A stretch of DNA of 64,000 nt, from NCBI GenBank assembly GCA_965249205.1, contig CBDFLL010000006.1, positions 930,001 through 994,000 of the forward strand, given 5' to 3'. Below, in pieces: positions 34,092-43,767 of the stretch (position 1 is its first letter; every line of letters begins with the position of its first letter). Both the position numbers and the translations under genes were made by a program. The notes beneath the pieces are model-generated. The model ran no database searches. It worked only from the letters and a program-made list of their open reading frames with translations, and had not been told where the DNA came from. The stretch comes from JAQBVV01 sp965249205. Lineage in GTDB: Bacteria > Acidobacteriota > Vicinamibacteria > Vicinamibacterales > UBA2999.

Positions 34092-34933
34092 CTCGTTGTC
34101 GGCAGGTGCGCGCGTCCGGCCGACAGCAGTCCCCGCCAGAGGTCAAGCAAGTACCCCCGCGGATCACGGCTGTCACTCAGGAATCGATATCGGAGAACGG
34201 CGGCGTGAAATCCCGTCGTGTGCCACCGCGTACCATCCGGCAGCGGCAGTGTCGGGAAGGCGTCCGGCAGCGGGTACGCACTCACGTAGAAATACGGTTC
34301 TTCGATCGTTTCGTCGCCGAGCGTGAAGCCGAAGGCCATCTGCTTGTCGGCGTAGTCGGCCTTCTCAACACTGTCAGAATCCTGACCGGCGATCTTGTCG
34401 CCAGGTATCCACGTCATGGCCAGATCGAAGTGATGCGGCCAGACCTGAATCGCGCTCGTTTCTTCCCGGATTCCCGCGCGGAAGTCCTCCATCGCACTCG
34501 TCACGCCACTCCACGCCTGCCTTACTCGCTGGGCGCATTCCGCGGAGTACGGCGAAATCTCCCCTTGCTCGGACTCTGCTCCGTCCTTGGGCACAAAACG
34601 ATCGTCGAGGCCGTGCCTGGTCAGAAACCCCTCAATTTCCTGGGCGAGCGCCGCGGCTGGCTGTCCGTGCAGATCCTGAAGCAACTCATCACCATCCGCC
34701 GTTCGCACGTGGAGCTGGCTGTCGACGAGATTTAGCTCCAACTCAAAACCCGGTCCCGCGTGTAGCACGCCGCTCGTGAGGCCTCGCAACGAGGGGCGAA
34801 GACTGCCCTGCCACCAATGCTTGCGCGGAGCGCGACACGATGTCACCCAGTGACCCAGGACGCGAGCATAGCCGTGCAGCGTGTCACGCGTAGCCGCGAG
34901 TTCGCTGTCGTGAAGCTCCGGAAACACGCTCAT
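34088..34933 (-). CDS. DUF5996 family protein
   Basis: The 281-residue soluble protein has the family hallmark near its middle (QVWPHHFDLAMTW) and an N-terminal HWWQGSLRPSLRGLTSG segment. Function is unknown. It is the third gene of an operon; its start overlaps the stop of the Rieske/glutamate-synthase-like gene by four bases. The stop codon is contributed by element A copy 3. Confidence 0.75.
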   Translation of the reverse strand: MSVFPELHDSELAATRDTLHGYARVLGHWVTSCRAPRKHWWQGSLRPSLRGLTSGVLHAGPGFELELNLVDSQLHVRTADGDELLQDLHGQPAAALAQEIEGFLTRHGLDDRFVPKDGAESEQGEISPYSAECAQRVRQAWSGVTSAMEDFRAGIREETSAIQVWPHHFDLAMTWIPGDKIAGQDSDSVEKADYADKQMAFGFTLGDETIEEPYFYVSAYPLPDAFPTLPLPDGTRWHTTGFHAAVLRYRFLSDSRDPRGYLLDLWRGLLSAGRAHLPTTS

Positions 34934-36564
34934 ACCGCTCCGACGCCTCCATAAGCGACGCCGGTCAGCTGCGCCATGTCCGTCTTGTAGGTCGTCAGGT
35001 CGTCGATCGTCAGCTGGTTCAGGTGTCGATGTCCGGCCGCGCGTGCAAGCACCGTCATCAGCTCCACCGCCGCCGAGAAGAATCGCGCCAGGCGTTCGGC
35101 GGCGATGTCCACCGGCAATCGGGCACGGAGATGCGGCTTTTGCGTCGCGATACCGACGGGGCAGTTATTCGTGTGGCAGGCTCGCATGCCCACGCACCCG
35201 ATGGCCTGAATCGCGGCATTGGATACCGCAACACCGTCAGCCCCCAGAGCCATCGCTTTGGCAAAGTCGGCCGGATGCCTGAGGCCCCCGGTAATGATCA
35301 GCGTCGTATCGGCGGCGTCGCTCCGGTCGAGATGGCGTCGCGCCCGAGCCAGCGCTGGAATTGTTGGGACGGAAATATTGTCGCGAAAAATCAGCGGCGC
35401 CGCGCCGGTGCCACCACCGCGCCCATCGAGAATGATGTAGTCCACGCCCACCTCGAGCGCGGCATCGATATCCTTTTCGATATGTTGGGCCGACAGCTTG
35501 AAGCCCACCGGGATCCCGCCGGTCTTCTCGCGCACTTCGGCGGCGAAATCACGGAACTGGGTCACGCTCGTCCATTCAGGAAAGCGCGCGGGTGAAATCG
35601 CGGCCTGGCCCTCAGGCAATCCGCGCACCGTGGCAATCTTTCCCCTCACCTTGTCGCCGGGCAAGTGCCCACCAGTACCGGTCTTGGCGCCCTGCCCGCT
35701 CTTGAAATGAAACGCCTGCGTGCGTTGAACCTTGTCCCAGGAGAACCCGAAACGAGCGGAGGCCAGTTCGTAGAAATACCGTGAGTTACTCGCCTGTTCC
35801 TCGGGAAGCATGCCGCCTTCTCCTGAACAGATGCCGGTCCCCGCCAACTCGGCACCTCTGGCGAGGGCCACCTTGGCTTCCTCCGACAGCGCGCCGAAGC
35901 TCATGTCTGAGACGAACAGCGGAATATCGAGACGCAGCGGCTTATTCGCACTCGGTCCGATCACGAGATCGCTGCCGACGGGTTCGTCGTCAAGCAGAGG
36001 CAACGTGTGGAGTTGTCCGACGACGAACTGCAGGTCGTCCCACGTCGGAAGGCTGCGACGCGGCACGCCCATGGCCGCAGCGGGACCGTGGTGTCCGACC
36101 TTGGTCAGACCGTCGGTGGCAAGCGCTCGGATGAACTTGACGTGGGGCTCGTCGGGGGTGCCCGTCGGGTCCTGGAATGCGCCTTGGTACGCATCACGGT
36201 TGTACGGCTGCGGGTGCTTCGTCGCCCACGCGCTGATCTCGTCCTCGTCGACGAGTACGTGTCCATGCTCGACCCAACCCGTGAACTTTGCGAGTGTCTC
36301 GCTATTCCTGTACTCACTGACGCCGCTGTCGAGTCGATAGTCCCAATAGTGGACGCCACAGACGAGATTGTCGCCGTCAACGTAGCCGTCGGCCATGAGA
36401 GCGCCCCGGTGCGCGCACCGGCCGTACAACACACTCACCGCGTCGTCGACGCGGACGACGACCAGGTCCACGTTTGCGACCAGGGCGTGCACCGGCACCC
36501 GATCGGCCAACTCATTCCACTCTTTAACGGCAACTGGCTTCATGCGACCTCTGTCCTCTCTCAA
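34930..36564 (-). CDS. Rieske-domain glutamate synthase-like FMN protein
   Basis: In this 544-residue protein, residues 10-105 are a Rieske [2Fe-2S] domain with C50-x-H52 (CAHRG) and C69-x2-H72 (CGVHYW). Residues about 150-530 match the FMN-binding central domain of glutamate synthase (FVSDMSFGALSEEAK, KLSAQHIEKDIDAALE, ILDGRGGGTGAAP) with the cluster-type cysteines CVGMRACHTNNCPVG near 465. There is no glutaminase domain, so it is an oxidoreductase of unknown substrate that may take electrons from its own Rieske centre. It overlaps both neighbours by four bases, giving a tightly coupled operon. Confidence 0.85.
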   Translation of the reverse strand: MREDRGRMKPVAVKEWNELADRVPVHALVANVDLVVVRVDDAVSVLYGRCAHRGALMADGYVDGDNLVCGVHYWDYRLDSGVSEYRNSETLAKFTGWVEHGHVLVDEDEISAWATKHPQPYNRDAYQGAFQDPTGTPDEPHVKFIRALATDGLTKVGHHGPAAAMGVPRRSLPTWDDLQFVVGQLHTLPLLDDEPVGSDLVIGPSANKPLRLDIPLFVSDMSFGALSEEAKVALARGAELAGTGICSGEGGMLPEEQASNSRYFYELASARFGFSWDKVQRTQAFHFKSGQGAKTGTGGHLPGDKVRGKIATVRGLPEGQAAISPARFPEWTSVTQFRDFAAEVREKTGGIPVGFKLSAQHIEKDIDAALEVGVDYIILDGRGGGTGAAPLIFRDNISVPTIPALARARRHLDRSDAADTTLIITGGLRHPADFAKAMALGADGVAVSNAAIQAIGCVGMRACHTNNCPVGIATQKPHLRARLPVDIAAERLARFFSAAVELMTVLARAAGHRHLNQLTIDDLTTYKTDMAQLTGVAYGGVGAV

Positions 36565-37835
36565 CTGTTGTCGAAACGCATATGCCCATCACGAAGGGGC
36601 AACTCGGCCACGATCTTATTTTCCGCGCATTCACCCATGCGTTCAGCGCGCCGTCCGTACCACGTGGCCAGCGGCGCGGCGCTGACACCATGCACGAGCG
36701 CGCTCAACGCCACCGTCAGCACGGTGATCGCCAGCAGTTCACCGCCGTGAATAATCGCCATATCTTCAAGAATCAGCAAGACGAACAGGATGGACGCGAG
36801 GCCCCTCGGTCCAAACCAGCCAAGAAAGAGCTGTGTCCGCAATCGCACCCCAGAACCGACAAGCGACACGGCAATCGGAATCATGCGAACCACCGTTAGG
36901 CTTAGGACTGCGTAGACCATGTTGGCAACGCTGAGATGGGCCAAACCCTCCGGGAGCAGTGCTGCGCCGAACACCAGGAACGTAATCAGCATGAGGAGCT
37001 GACCTTCGGTCTCCATGAACTCGAACAGAAACATGCAGGGATGACGGAGCGTGTTGCCGAACACCATGCCGCCGACAAACGCACCGATGAACCCGTTGCC
37101 GCCGATCAGTTCGGTGACCACATAGGTGAATAGGGCCAGGGAGAGAATCCCGATGCCTTGAAATGAGTCGTTCGCCCAGCCCCGTTCGACCGCGGAATCC
37201 AGCAGGCGTGCGCCCGCGTAGCCAAGCACGATTCCACCGATCGGCCCGAGCGTGACCTGGAGTAGACCAAATCGGATCCACTCACTCGCCTCTGTCGTTC
37301 CGCCCGCGACGCTCGCAAGAGACGCCAGCAGCAGTACAGCCGGCAAGGCGATCCCGTCGTTGAGCCCACTCTCGACGTTGATGGCCTGGCGAATCCGCAC
37401 CGGCACCGCCTGCGCGGAGACCACCGATTGTCCAAGCGCCGCGTCCGTGGGCGCGAGGAGCGCCGCCAACAGCGCGACCTCCCATATCGAGAATGCAGGG
37501 AACAGCTGTGAGCCGACCAGGGCACCTGCAGCGATCGTCAGCGGCAATCCAACCATCAACATCCGGACCGGCAGGTTGTGGTCCCGTCGCACCTGACCCA
37601 GGTCGATACGTGCGGCGTCGGTGAAGAGCACCAGGATGAGCGTCAACTCGGCGATCAGGTGAATGCCGGAATGCCCGACGTCGAAGCTGGCCACACCCAG
37701 CCCTCCCGCGCCTATGACGAAGCCTGCCACGATAAACACCATCGGGGCTGTCACGATGGTGCCGTTGAGCCGTCCCGAGACGAGCGAGTACAGCAACAGC
37801 CCACCGGTCATGACCGCAAGGGTTGTCAAATCCAT
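36561..37835 (-). CDS. Cation:proton antiporter (NhaP/CPA1 type)
   Basis: The 424-residue protein has about 12 transmembrane segments and the ion-site motif LLAPTDAALGQSVVS near residue 130 of CPA1 antiporters, plus GLNDGIALPAVLLL. It should exchange sodium or potassium for protons. First gene of the operon with the Rieske/glutamate-synthase-like protein and DUF5996. Intact. Confidence 0.85.
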   Translation of the reverse strand: MDLTTLAVMTGGLLLYSLVSGRLNGTIVTAPMVFIVAGFVIGAGGLGVASFDVGHSGIHLIAELTLILVLFTDAARIDLGQVRRDHNLPVRMLMVGLPLTIAAGALVGSQLFPAFSIWEVALLAALLAPTDAALGQSVVSAQAVPVRIRQAINVESGLNDGIALPAVLLLASLASVAGGTTEASEWIRFGLLQVTLGPIGGIVLGYAGARLLDSAVERGWANDSFQGIGILSLALFTYVVTELIGGNGFIGAFVGGMVFGNTLRHPCMFLFEFMETEGQLLMLITFLVFGAALLPEGLAHLSVANMVYAVLSLTVVRMIPIAVSLVGSGVRLRTQLFLGWFGPRGLASILFVLLILEDMAIIHGGELLAITVLTVALSALVHGVSAAPLATWYGRRAERMGECAENKIVAELPLRDGHMRFDNS

Positions 37836-38014
37836 CAGATGTTCCGGATCACACAGCCTCGTCGATGTGTTGTCAGACGCACGAACGAGTTATACAGCAT
37901 CGACTCCACTCTTCCTGGTCCCTTTCGAGTGCCCCGTTCGCCTTCGCATGTTGCTGGCGTCACGGCTGCGACCTGGGTGGTAGACTCCGTCAACTTCAGC
38001 AGGTAGAGGCACAC

Positions 38015-38674
38015 ATGACCAACATCGTCGATGCATCGGGCAACGGTTCAGCCCAGTACCATTTCCTCGTCGACGCGTACGAAACAGAGATCGTCAAGGT
38101 CCTCAGCGTCTGGAGCATGTTCGACGACGGCGACCTGCCGCATAGACCGCATCCCACTGACGCGCGGGGACGCAGCGTCCACGAACAGATGGTGCACCAG
38201 TGTGTCAGCGAGCATCTCTGGTTCGACAAGATGCTCGGCATTACCGTCACGCTCAACCCTCTGCCCACGCGGGAAACTCGACATGAGTTCATCAAGCGCT
38301 ACGCTGCGTGCGCAGAGGAGCGGCTCGAGGCCCTTCGGTCGAAGCACAACGAGTGGTGGGCCGGAGAGACCGACTTCTTCGAGGTGCGGCGGTCTCGCGC
38401 CTGGATCATGACCCGGCGCCTGACACACACCGCCCATCACCGCGGTCAGCAAAGCACTCTGCTGCGAGCGCTCAACCGCGACCTGCACAGCACGTACGGC
38501 CCGACGGCCGACACCGGCGGCTTGATGCAACACCATGCTCCGGTGGTCTATCCGTACGCCGACATCTCCCAGTTGATCGCGGAAGAATGCTCCGCACGAC
38601 GGAAGGCGCCGCTTCCCGGCCCCGGCCGGCTGGCCTCCACGGAGCGTCCCGATTCGACGGGGGGCGACGCGTAA
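38015..38674 (+). CDS. DinB-family metal-dependent protein
   Basis: The 219-residue four-helix-bundle protein has three likely metal ligands: a histidine in VHEQMVHQCVSEHLWFDKM (about residue 57-73) and the pair in LTHTAHHRGQQST (about 140-152). DinB-like proteins often act as thiol-dependent transferases or are damage-induced. Start ATG 38015 with GCAGGTAGAGG upstream. It is divergent from the antiporter operon and convergent with trxA. Confidence 0.8.
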   Translation: MTNIVDASGNGSAQYHFLVDAYETEIVKVLSVWSMFDDGDLPHRPHPTDARGRSVHEQMVHQCVSEHLWFDKMLGITVTLNPLPTRETRHEFIKRYAACAEERLEALRSKHNEWWAGETDFFEVRRSRAWIMTRRLTHTAHHRGQQSTLLRALNRDLHSTYGPTADTGGLMQHHAPVVYPYADISQLIAEECSARRKAPLPGPGRLASTERPDSTGGDA

Positions 38675-38714
38675 GACCGGTCGAGTTCCGAGGCTCAGCT
38701 GGGTCGCGATCCGG

Positions 38715-39080
38715 TCACGCCAGGGTCAGTTGTTCCGGGGTGGCGGCATGCGCAAGATGGTGGTCGAGCACCGTCGCCAGCTCTGCGGCAGACACCGACC
38801 CAACCACACGTTCGACCTCGACGCCGCCCTTGAACACCGCCAGCGTGGGGATCGATCGCACGTGATACCGCTCCGCGATTTCTCCGTGTGCCTCAATGTC
38901 GACCTTGCCGACACGCACCCGACCGTCAAACTGTTCGGCGACCGCGTCTACGGCTGGCGCGACGGCGCGACACGGCCCGCACCAGGCGGCCCAGAAGTCC
39001 ACGAGTACGGGCTGATCACCCTGAAGTACCGTGGCATCAAAATTCGACGGATTCAGCTCGATTGTTCTGATGTTCGACAT
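38715..39080 (-). CDS. trxA: Thioredoxin
   Basis: The 121-residue protein has the active site WCGPC at 33-37, in FWAAWCGPCRAVAP, and the cis-proline loop RSIPTLAVFKGG. It reduces protein disulfides in the cytosol. ATG 39080 is preferred over the GTG one codon earlier, because GGAG then has the usual spacing. The gene lies 68 bases downstream of the sigma-factor gene on the same strand. Confidence 0.9.
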   Translation of the reverse strand: MSNIRTIELNPSNFDATVLQGDQPVLVDFWAAWCGPCRAVAPAVDAVAEQFDGRVRVGKVDIEAHGEIAERYHVRSIPTLAVFKGGVEVERVVGSVSAAELATVLDHHLAHAATPEQLTLA

Positions 39081-39148
39081 CACCCTCTCCTTTGTCCTGA
39101 GCCGTCTTCTGTGTGGCTCACTAGGAAAGGTCCCGACTCACCCGGGCA

Positions 39149-39682
39149 TTACGCCGCCATGCACCGCTGCAGTGCCTTCTTGGCGCGATGCAGCAGGACG
39201 GCCACGTGGCCTGGCTCCAGGCCGAGCCTTGAGGCCACCTCACCACCGCTGGCTTCCTCGAGCATGCGAAGCGTGACCACGTGACGCTGTACCTCGCTCA
39301 GCGTGTGCATGCAGCCGAGCAACTGGACGTGCTGTTCGGCGCTCACCAGCATCTCGTCCACCCCTGGTCCAGAGTCGACCAGCGCGCGATCATCGTCGAT
39401 CGGCTCATGTGGTTGTGATCGGTGGTGCCGGCGTCGCATATTCCTCGCGGCGTTGCGGACCACCGCGCTCATCAACGCGCGGCTGTCGTCATCGGAGCCG
39501 ACCAACGCGCGCGCCTGCGGTAGAAGCAGGAACGTATGGAAGGCCTCCTGCACAGCATCGAGCGCATCTTCCGCCTGTAGCCCCTCTCCGCGCGCGACGC
39601 GCGCCAAGGCGGCGGTGTGGCGCCGGGCCAGATCGGAGACCCAGCCGGTAAACGTCAAAGGAACCGCATCTGCGTCTGTCAT
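39149..39682 (-). CDS. RNA polymerase sigma-70 family (ECF-type) sigma factor
   Basis: The 177-residue protein has region 2 at about 25-90 (GLQAEDALDAVQEAFHTFL, then VVRNAARNMRRRHHR) and region 4 at about 120-175 (TLSEVQRHVVTLRMLEEASGGEVASRLGLE, then HRAKKALQRCM). No anti-sigma gene is adjacent. Position ahead of trxA suggests a link with redox or stress control, but this is only inferred from the gene order. Confidence 0.8.
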   Translation of the reverse strand: MTDADAVPLTFTGWVSDLARRHTAALARVARGEGLQAEDALDAVQEAFHTFLLLPQARALVGSDDDSRALMSAVVRNAARNMRRRHHRSQPHEPIDDDRALVDSGPGVDEMLVSAEQHVQLLGCMHTLSEVQRHVVTLRMLEEASGGEVASRLGLEPGHVAVLLHRAKKALQRCMAA

Positions 39683-39802
39683 CGTCGCGCCTGCTTTCGT
39701 GACGTGTGTTGCATAGAGAAGGTGGCCTCTTCGATCATCGAAGGCGTACGATACGGCATGTGGGGAAGATTCGTCTCCCGTGAAACCCAGGAGGAGCCAG
39801 TG

Positions 39803-40909
39803 ATGCGGATCGGTGTACCGAAAGAAACCAAGGACCAGGAAGGAAGGGTCAGCATGGTGCCGGCCGGTGTCGCCGAGCTTGTGGCGGCCGGGCACGAGGT
39901 CATCGTCGAAGCGCACGCCGGCATGGGATCGGGATTCGCTGACTCCGAGTACATACATGCCGGGGCGCGACTGGGTAGGACCGAGGAAGCCTGGGGAGCC
40001 GATCTGGTCGTGAAGGTCAAGGAACCGCTGGAGCCGGAATATCGCTTTCTCCGCGATCAGATCCTGTTCACCTATCTCCACCTCGCCGGCGTGCCATTGG
40101 GGCTGACCGAGACGCTGCTCGACTCGCGCACGACGGCAATCGCCTACGAGACGGTCGAGGACACCGCGGGCTCGCTCCCACTTCTCGCGCCGATGAGCGG
40201 CGTGGCCGGGCACATGGCGACGCTGATGGGCGCCCACTACCTCGCGAAGGCACGCGGTGGCCGCGGCACGCTCCTCGGACGGGTGCTGGATCAGTCGTAC
40301 GGCCGGGTGCTGGTCATCGGCGACGGCGTGGTGGGCCGCCACGCCGCCCGAGCGGCGGCTGGCCTCGGCACGCGTGTCGCGATAGCCGGGCGCCATCCCG
40401 ATCGCTTGCGCGATCTCAAGCGCGCTATCTCCGACGACATCGAGTTCGTCCTGTCCGAGCCCAGCACGATTGCTGAGCACGTGCGCGAGTCTGACCTCGT
40501 GGTGGGCGCCGTGCTTCGCCGAGGCGCCCGCGCGCCCTACGTGGTGACGGAGGCCATGGTCACCGAGATGCCGGGGGGCGCGGTGATCGTCGACGTCAGC
40601 ATCGACCAGGGTGGCTGCGTGGAAACGGCGCGGCCGACATCTCACACGGATCCGGTGTACGTGGCGCACGGCGTGGTGCACTACTGCGTTACGAATATGC
40701 CCGGCGCGTACCCGCGCACATCGACGCTGGCGCTGACCACCGCCACAGGCCCTTACGTGCGCCGGCTCGCCGATCAGGGGCTTGAAGCCCTTCGAAATGA
40801 TCCAGGCTTTGCCAGGGGTCTGAACACGTCAGACGGACACCTTCGATACCGCGCCGTCGCGGAGGCACTCGGCCGACCGAACGCCTACCGGGAGTGGCCG
40901 GACGCGTAG
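39803..40909 (+). CDS. ald: Alanine dehydrogenase
   Basis: The 368-residue protein has active-site residues R15 (EGRVSMVP), K73 (VKVKEP) and H93 (YLHLAG), and an NAD fold with VLVIGDGVVGRHAA near 168-182. It converts alanine to pyruvate and ammonia with NAD. ATG 39803 has GGAGG eight bases upstream. The stop TAG at 40907-40909 lies in the left end of a C mini-element. Divergent from the sigma-factor gene. Confidence 0.9.
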   Translation: MRIGVPKETKDQEGRVSMVPAGVAELVAAGHEVIVEAHAGMGSGFADSEYIHAGARLGRTEEAWGADLVVKVKEPLEPEYRFLRDQILFTYLHLAGVPLGLTETLLDSRTTAIAYETVEDTAGSLPLLAPMSGVAGHMATLMGAHYLAKARGGRGTLLGRVLDQSYGRVLVIGDGVVGRHAARAAAGLGTRVAIAGRHPDRLRDLKRAISDDIEFVLSEPSTIAEHVRESDLVVGAVLRRGARAPYVVTEAMVTEMPGGAVIVDVSIDQGGCVETARPTSHTDPVYVAHGVVHYCVTNMPGAYPRTSTLALTTATGPYVRRLADQGLEALRNDPGFARGLNTSDGHLRYRAVAEALGRPNAYREWPDA

Positions 40910-40974
40910 CGCGGATTTCGGAAGGGCGTGGGTTACGACGACCGAGCAATACGTACAACTGAAATCCGCGTGAA
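40906..40974. repeat. Mini-element C, copy 3 (short form)
   Basis: GTAGCGCGGATTTCG to ACTGAAATCCGCGTGA fills the whole space between the convergent ald and gamma-glutamyltransferase genes and carries the ald stop codon. Confidence 0.65.
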
Positions 40975-40977
40975 ACG

Positions 40978-42795
40978 CTACTGCACGACCTCGATCGTCT
41001 GCCGAACGCCGAGTGCTGCCCCACCTCGGCGTGGGTCGGCGACGCCGGTCAGTGTTCCGTCCGGTAGCACCTGGATCGACTGGGTGTCTCCCTGATACCC
41101 GGCTAGCGCCTCGACGTTATGTCCCAGCCCGCGCAAGGCGGCCTCGACTTCAGTCGTCAGCCCGTCGCGCTCGTAGGACAGCACGTCGGGAACGTGCTGA
41201 TGGTGAAGTCGTGGAGCGGCTGTCGCACCGCCGATATCCATATCGAAATCGACGACGTTCGAGATCATCTGTGCTACGCTGGAAATGATCGTGGGACCGC
41301 CAGGCGATCCGGTGACCATCTTCACGCGTCCGGCCGCATCGAGCAATATCGTCGGGCTCATCGACGACAGCATCCGCTTCTCCGGCTCGATGGCGTTGCC
41401 CTCTCCCTGCACGAGGCCGAACTGATTCGGCGTGCCGGGGCTCGCCGCAAAATCGTCCATCTCGTTGTTCAACAGGAAACCCGCGCCCGCCACCATGACG
41501 CCGCTTCCGTACAGCGAATTGAGTGTCGTCGTCACGGCGACGGCGTTGCCGCTGCCGTCCACGATTGAGTAGTGCGTCGTGTCTCCGCCCTCGCGCGGTG
41601 GCGCGCCACTCGTCTCATTCGTCAGTCCGGGGAGTACCTGTTCGAATCGCGTCGCCCGACCAGCATCGATGTCCATGCGGCGTTCCGCCGCGTACGCATC
41701 GGAGATGAGCCTGTCCACGGGCTGTACCACGAAATCGGGATCCGCGAGATACGTATTGCGATCAGCAAAGGCCCGTTTGGCGGCTTCCGTCCACACATGG
41801 GCATGTTCGGGCGTGAGAAAACCAAGCTCACGCAGCTCGTAGCCTTCAAGAATATTGAGTAGCTCCGCGATGGCGACGCCGCCAGACGAAGGCGGTGGCA
41901 TCGACACGACCGTGTGATCTCGATACTGAAACACGATCGGGTCACGCCACACGGCGGCGTAGCGGTCAAGGTCTTCGCGGGTGATCGCCCCTCCGCCTCG
42001 CCGCATCTCGGCCTCAATCAGTTCGGCGGTCCGTCCTCGGTAGAAGCCATCTTTGCCGTCGCTCGAAATGCGGCGCAGCGTGGCGGCCAGGTCCGCCTGA
42101 ACGAATCGGTCGCCCACGCGCGGCGCTTGCCCGTTGGGCAGGAACACGGAGGCCGTCGACGGGAACCCCTCAAGACGCGGCCGATAAATCGCGAGTGAAC
42201 TTGCCAACCGTTCGTGCACGACGATGCCATCCGCGAGGCGCACCGATGGCTCGACGAGTTCGGCCCACGGCAACGAACCGAAACGGTCGTGTGCTTCCCA
42301 CATGCCCGCCACTGATCCCGGTACTCCTGCCGCAAGGTGACCGACCTGTGAACGGTCCGTCAGTTGTCCACGGTCATCAAGAAACATGTCTCGTGTCGCT
42401 GCGAGCGGAGCCTTTTCTCGAAAATCGAGTGCAGCAGACTCGCCGTCGGCCATGCGCACGATCATGAATCCGCCACCACCGACGTTGCCAGCTTCCGGGG
42501 TCACGACGGCCAGGGCGAAATGTACCGCCACGGCCGCGTCAACCGCATTGCCACCACGTCGGAGCACCTCCGCGCCGATCTCGCTCGCCACGCGGTCGGT
42601 TGTCGACGCCATGCCGCCATCGGCATACGTCGCGATGACACGCTCGCGCGAAAATACCCAGCCCGGTGGCGTGACTCCTGCATCCTCAACCTCAGAAGCG
42701 CCCTGCGGACCACTTGGCGCATCAGAACACGAGGCAATGACGATGAGCGCGACCGACAACAGGAAGGCGCGACACAACTGAAGTACCCCTCTCAT
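40978..42795 (-). CDS. ggt: Gamma-glutamyltransferase, lipoprotein
   Basis: The 605-residue protein starts at ATG 42795, where a signal with lipobox (VIASC) begins; a longer open frame to 42873 lacks support. The large-subunit motifs include GNVGGGGFM. The autocatalytic threonine that becomes the small-subunit nucleophile lies in GGDTTHYSIVD, with the later MLSSMSPTI and GSPGGPTI. It hydrolyses or transfers gamma-glutamyl groups of glutathione in the periplasm. Confidence 0.9.
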   Translation of the reverse strand: MRGVLQLCRAFLLSVALIVIASCSDAPSGPQGASEVEDAGVTPPGWVFSRERVIATYADGGMASTTDRVASEIGAEVLRRGGNAVDAAVAVHFALAVVTPEAGNVGGGGFMIVRMADGESAALDFREKAPLAATRDMFLDDRGQLTDRSQVGHLAAGVPGSVAGMWEAHDRFGSLPWAELVEPSVRLADGIVVHERLASSLAIYRPRLEGFPSTASVFLPNGQAPRVGDRFVQADLAATLRRISSDGKDGFYRGRTAELIEAEMRRGGGAITREDLDRYAAVWRDPIVFQYRDHTVVSMPPPSSGGVAIAELLNILEGYELRELGFLTPEHAHVWTEAAKRAFADRNTYLADPDFVVQPVDRLISDAYAAERRMDIDAGRATRFEQVLPGLTNETSGAPPREGGDTTHYSIVDGSGNAVAVTTTLNSLYGSGVMVAGAGFLLNNEMDDFAASPGTPNQFGLVQGEGNAIEPEKRMLSSMSPTILLDAAGRVKMVTGSPGGPTIISSVAQMISNVVDFDMDIGGATAAPRLHHQHVPDVLSYERDGLTTEVEAALRGLGHNVEALAGYQGDTQSIQVLPDGTLTGVADPRRGGAALGVRQTIEVVQ

Positions 42796-43045
42796 GTACC
42801 CCTCCGAGGTCCCGGCAACCATGACAGTGACCGTGCGCGACACTTGTGATCCTCCGCCCTCATAGTGTTGCAACGAGCATCAACAACCTTGTGAAAATAC
42901 TCTTCGAGAGTTTGAATACCTTTTTTCGGACTGAAGCCGTGTAGTGATACGTCGCCAACGTCAGCGACGGCACACGGAGCACACGGGTTCACTGTCGTCT
43001 GGTGATTGAATGATTCAACAGCGACAATGACTTAGCAGTATTCGT

Positions 43046-43759
43046 TTATTTGCTAAGGATCGTCATCCGATTTACGCGGATAAAAATAAATATAGCAGGT
43101 ACGGCTGCTACCAACTGTAGCCAGGCGATGGCCGCATAACCTGTCACCTCTATAAGTGCTGCACCGGTCAGAGGGCCAAGAGCGCTGCTCTTGACGAACG
43201 TGCCGCCCACAGCTGCAGCCCACCTACCTTTTTTATCAATATCGGCAGCCAGGGTCATCATCAACGGCATCATCATAATGAACAGCAGCGCCTCACAAAA
43301 AGCAGCAAGACCCAATACAATGACCTGCTCTGTCCTGATTGCAAGGGCAATTGCCGCAACGTGTAGAAAAGTGATAACGACAAGTGCCGGTATCAACCCG
43401 AACCTCTTTGCCACCGGCGCAGCAGATAGTCCGCCGATGATGCCGGCCAACTGGGCGGCGGCGACAATCCGGCCAGTCTGCACCGGGCTGGCACCGATCA
43501 GTACCGCCAGTCGTTCAAGAAAGGCGTAATAGGCCATCACACTGATACCGATCATCATGATGCCCAGCATTAGAAGACAACCGGTACTGATGCTATCTCG
43601 AGGAACGGGGGCAGGCTTCGCCTCTCCACCGTGTCCTGGGACGAACCAGAGAAAGGGCAGGAACAGCAACAGAGCCACGGCTAACCAGCCATAGACGATG
43701 TCGTAGGTAATGACATCGTTGGTTTCTGTCATCAACACTGCCAATAGTGCAGTAACGGT
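43046..43759 (-). pseudogene. MFS transporter, C-terminal part (gene split by IS256)
   Basis: This holds the last 237 codons of an MFS transporter, with six to seven transmembrane segments (LLMLGIMMIGISVMAYYAFL, AAQLAGIIGGLSAAPVAKRFG). Five codons before the first TTG, the frame joins in register to the part at 45148-45564 when the IS and one copy of its 8-bp duplication are removed. A weak hairpin at 43031-43057 overlaps the stop codon. AT content is higher than in flanking genes. Confidence 0.8.
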
Positions 43760-43767
43760 ATATCCTG

